From positions 1 to 8,670 of the forward strand of contig JAIFMH010000290.1 of assembly GCA_020048595.1 (NCBI GenBank): a stretch of DNA of 8,670 nt, in the 5' to 3' direction. How positions within the stretch are numbered: the stretch's first letter is position 1; the number at the start of each line of letters is the position of its first letter. Both the position numbers and the translations under genes were made by a program. Below are positions 7,696 through 8,670 of the stretch, one piece after another. Source of the stretch: Bacteroidota bacterium. GTDB taxonomy: Bacteria; Bacteroidota; Bacteroidia; Bacteroidales; UBA4417. The notes beneath the pieces were generated by a model. That model ran no database searches. It was not told the origin of the DNA and saw only the letters and a program-made list of their open reading frames with translations.

Positions 7696-7905
7696 CGCAA
7701 TAAATATTTGTTTGCCTCCGATTGCTCAAAAACCGGTAATTAAAACTCAAAAAATACACATTCGGACCTTTTAACTCTCCATCCCGGTTTCCGGAATCGT
7801 AAAAAAATGAATGTCATTGTATAAAGACAGTTTATTGGTCAGGTAGTCCATTTTTTTTTATAACTCCAGCATTTTCACGTTAAGGATTATTGCCCTGTCG
7901 TGGAA

Positions 7906-8034
7906 ATGTCAGAATCTGTTAGTTCCCATGATGATTTTTCTGAAAAGATCTTTTTTGCTTACTTAAATCAGAATCAGGATTTTGTAGTTCAGCAAAAAAT
8001 GAAAAAGCAGCGTCATCAAACCTGGTTATATTGA
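7906..8034 (+). CDS. Possible small ORF, 42 residues, unrecognised
   Basis: ATG 7906 to TGA 8034 encodes a 42-residue polar peptide beginning MSESVSSHDDFSEK, then a short hydrophobic patch IFFAYL, and ending in a Gln/Lys-rich tail with QQKMKKQRHQTWLY. The frame is open upstream to 7864, without another ATG. It lies on the strand opposite its neighbours. No signal peptide, membrane helix or known motif is visible. It could be a genuine small protein, the remnant of a decayed gene, or chance; I favour chance or remnant. Confidence 0.2.
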   Translation: MSESVSSHDDFSEKIFFAYLNQNQDFVVQQKMKKQRHQTWLY

Positions 8035-8074
8035 AAGGGTAAAACTGATTGACCTTATTTTTATGATGGTTTCT

Positions 8075-8614
8075 TTATCTGGCTTTTGCGTTTGCTTCAC
8101 TGGTATTTGAATTTCGGCGGGCTAAAATGATCCATACCATACTGCTTAACACTAAAGTCAGAATCATTTGTGCGATTAGAAATGTAATTTCAGCTTCATC
8201 TTTAACAAATGCCATGGAAAATACTACCAGGTACATGGCATAACAGAATACTTTACTGATTATAATTGATCCGAAAGCACTCAGGAATGATCTCCTGGTT
8301 CTCTGATAAAAGTAAAGAAACAGCCATACATTCAGGACCAGCTCAGCCATAATAATCATCATTTTTACCGGTGCAGGATGTCCTGATACCAGGAATGAGA
8401 ATAAAGGCAGCACAATGGCCAGGGCATACGCATTCAACCGCGACGAATAGAGTAAAGCCAGCACAAGCATTACGCGCATCGGTTCTATATAATAAACCGG
8501 GATTTTAAACAAATGCGACGCAGCAGGAACCAGGCCAACAAAAACCAATGCCGCTATATCAGTAATGGCTGTTCTGTAGCGAAATGTTCCCAAAGGAAAT
8601 ATTGTTGTTTCCAT
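8075..8614 (-). CDS. Six-helix integral membrane protein, possibly ECF transporter S-component-like
   Basis: I do not recognise this 179-residue protein with certainty. Hydrophobic segments lie near residues 17-38, 44-58, 62-78, 84-103, 112-136 and 142-165, giving six likely inner-membrane helices, with a short polar tail rich in Asn, Ser, Glu, Lys and Arg. Size, helix count and the segment SGHPAPVKMMIIMAELVLN (77-95) recall the substrate-binding S components of energy-coupling factor vitamin or metal transporters. No ATPase or T component is in view, and the substrate is unknown. ATG 8614 is the chosen start; a TAAATTTG box lies 11 nt upstream. The gene shares the strand of the ExuT-like gene but is 484 nt away, so they are probably separate units. 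It may be unrelated to the pectin genes and could mark the locus boundary. Other small six-helix families are possible. Confidence 0.75.
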   Translation of the reverse strand: METTIFPLGTFRYRTAITDIAALVFVGLVPAASHLFKIPVYYIEPMRVMLVLALLYSSRLNAYALAIVLPLFSFLVSGHPAPVKMMIIMAELVLNVWLFLYFYQRTRRSFLSAFGSIIISKVFCYAMYLVVFSMAFVKDEAEITFLIAQMILTLVLSSMVWIILARRNSNTSEANAKAR

Positions 8615-8624
8615 AAAATTGTTT

Positions 8625-8653
8625 CAAATTTATACGCGTTTGCAGCTAAGAAA
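8625..8653 (-). promoter_or_regulatory. Possible promoter of the six-helix membrane protein gene
   Basis: On the minus strand TAAATTTG (8632 to 8625) matches the Bacteroides -7 box, and TTTC (8653 to 8650), one base off TTTG, lies 17 nt upstream. Transcription would start only a few bases before the ATG at 8614, an unusually short leader, so this is tentative. Confidence 0.3.
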
Positions 8654-8670
8654 GAAATGACAGATTAGCA

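Larger units (their letters stand above)
7591..8074. other. 484-nt gene-poor intergenic stretch
   Basis: This gap separates two minus-strand genes, so it should hold the promoter of the ExuT-like gene and the 3' end of the membrane-protein message. It is AT-rich, with homopolymer runs A7 (7801-7807), T9 (7851-7859) and T6 (7951-7956). I see no tRNA, recognised riboswitch, IS end or long repeat. A perfect palindrome AAAAGATCTTTT lies at 7943-7954. Two short open frames, 7906-8034 on plus and 7851-7771 on minus, are the only coding candidates, and neither resembles a known family. No convincing intrinsic terminator follows the membrane-protein gene. Confidence 0.6.

Noticed and set aside
7583..7774. 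A 63-codon plus-strand open frame starting with TTG over the permease start
   Set aside because: It has a weak start codon, overlaps the permease start codon on the opposite strand, and has no recognisable protein features.
7943..7954. Perfect 12-bp palindrome AAAAGATCTTTT
   Set aside because: About two 12-bp perfect palindromes are expected by chance in a window this size, and it is not placed at a promoter.

Overview
The window looks like part of a Bacteroidota (Bacteroidetes) chromosome. The main reasons are a SusC/SusD-type outer-membrane nutrient uptake pair, a SusD lipoprotein signal ending in SVSC-KDFL, starts without obvious Shine-Dalgarno sequences, and a TTTG / TAnnTTTG promoter of the Bacteroidetes type. 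Base composition is moderate to low GC. Genus cannot be fixed from the sequence.

Layout. Positions 1-1362 hold the C-terminal part of a SusC-like TonB-dependent transporter, cut by the window edge. A complete susD-like gene follows after 19 nt (1382-3352). A strong hairpin (3377-3410) then separates this pair from a second unit with its own predicted promoter (3448-3477). That unit holds a secreted CE8 pectin methylesterase (3576-4571) and, 15 nt further on, a secreted GH43 glycosidase with a C-terminal beta-sandwich domain (4587-6215). Converging on it from the minus strand is an ExuT-like major facilitator transporter of the hexuronate type (7590-6295). The short gap between them carries a hairpin terminator suited to the minus strand. 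Next comes a 484-nt stretch (7591-8074) with no recognisable gene, only weak small ORFs. The last gene is a minus-strand six-helix membrane protein (8614-8075) that may resemble an ECF-transporter S component.

How the genes work together. This is best read as one end of a pectin utilisation locus. SusC/SusD would bind and import pectic oligosaccharides across the outer membrane. CE8 would remove methyl esters from galacturonan, GH43 would trim xylose or arabinose side groups, and the ExuT-like permease would carry released hexuronate across the inner membrane. No polysaccharide lyase, GH28, GH105 or sensor/regulator is visible, so the rest of the locus is probably upstream of position 1. The link between the permease and pectin rests on family and position only.

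I found no CRISPR array, RNA gene, insertion sequence or defence system, and nothing I would call a new biological system. The most useful leads are the promoter/hairpin architecture ahead of the CE8 gene, the CE8-GH43 pairing, the unassigned membrane protein and the gene-poor stretch.
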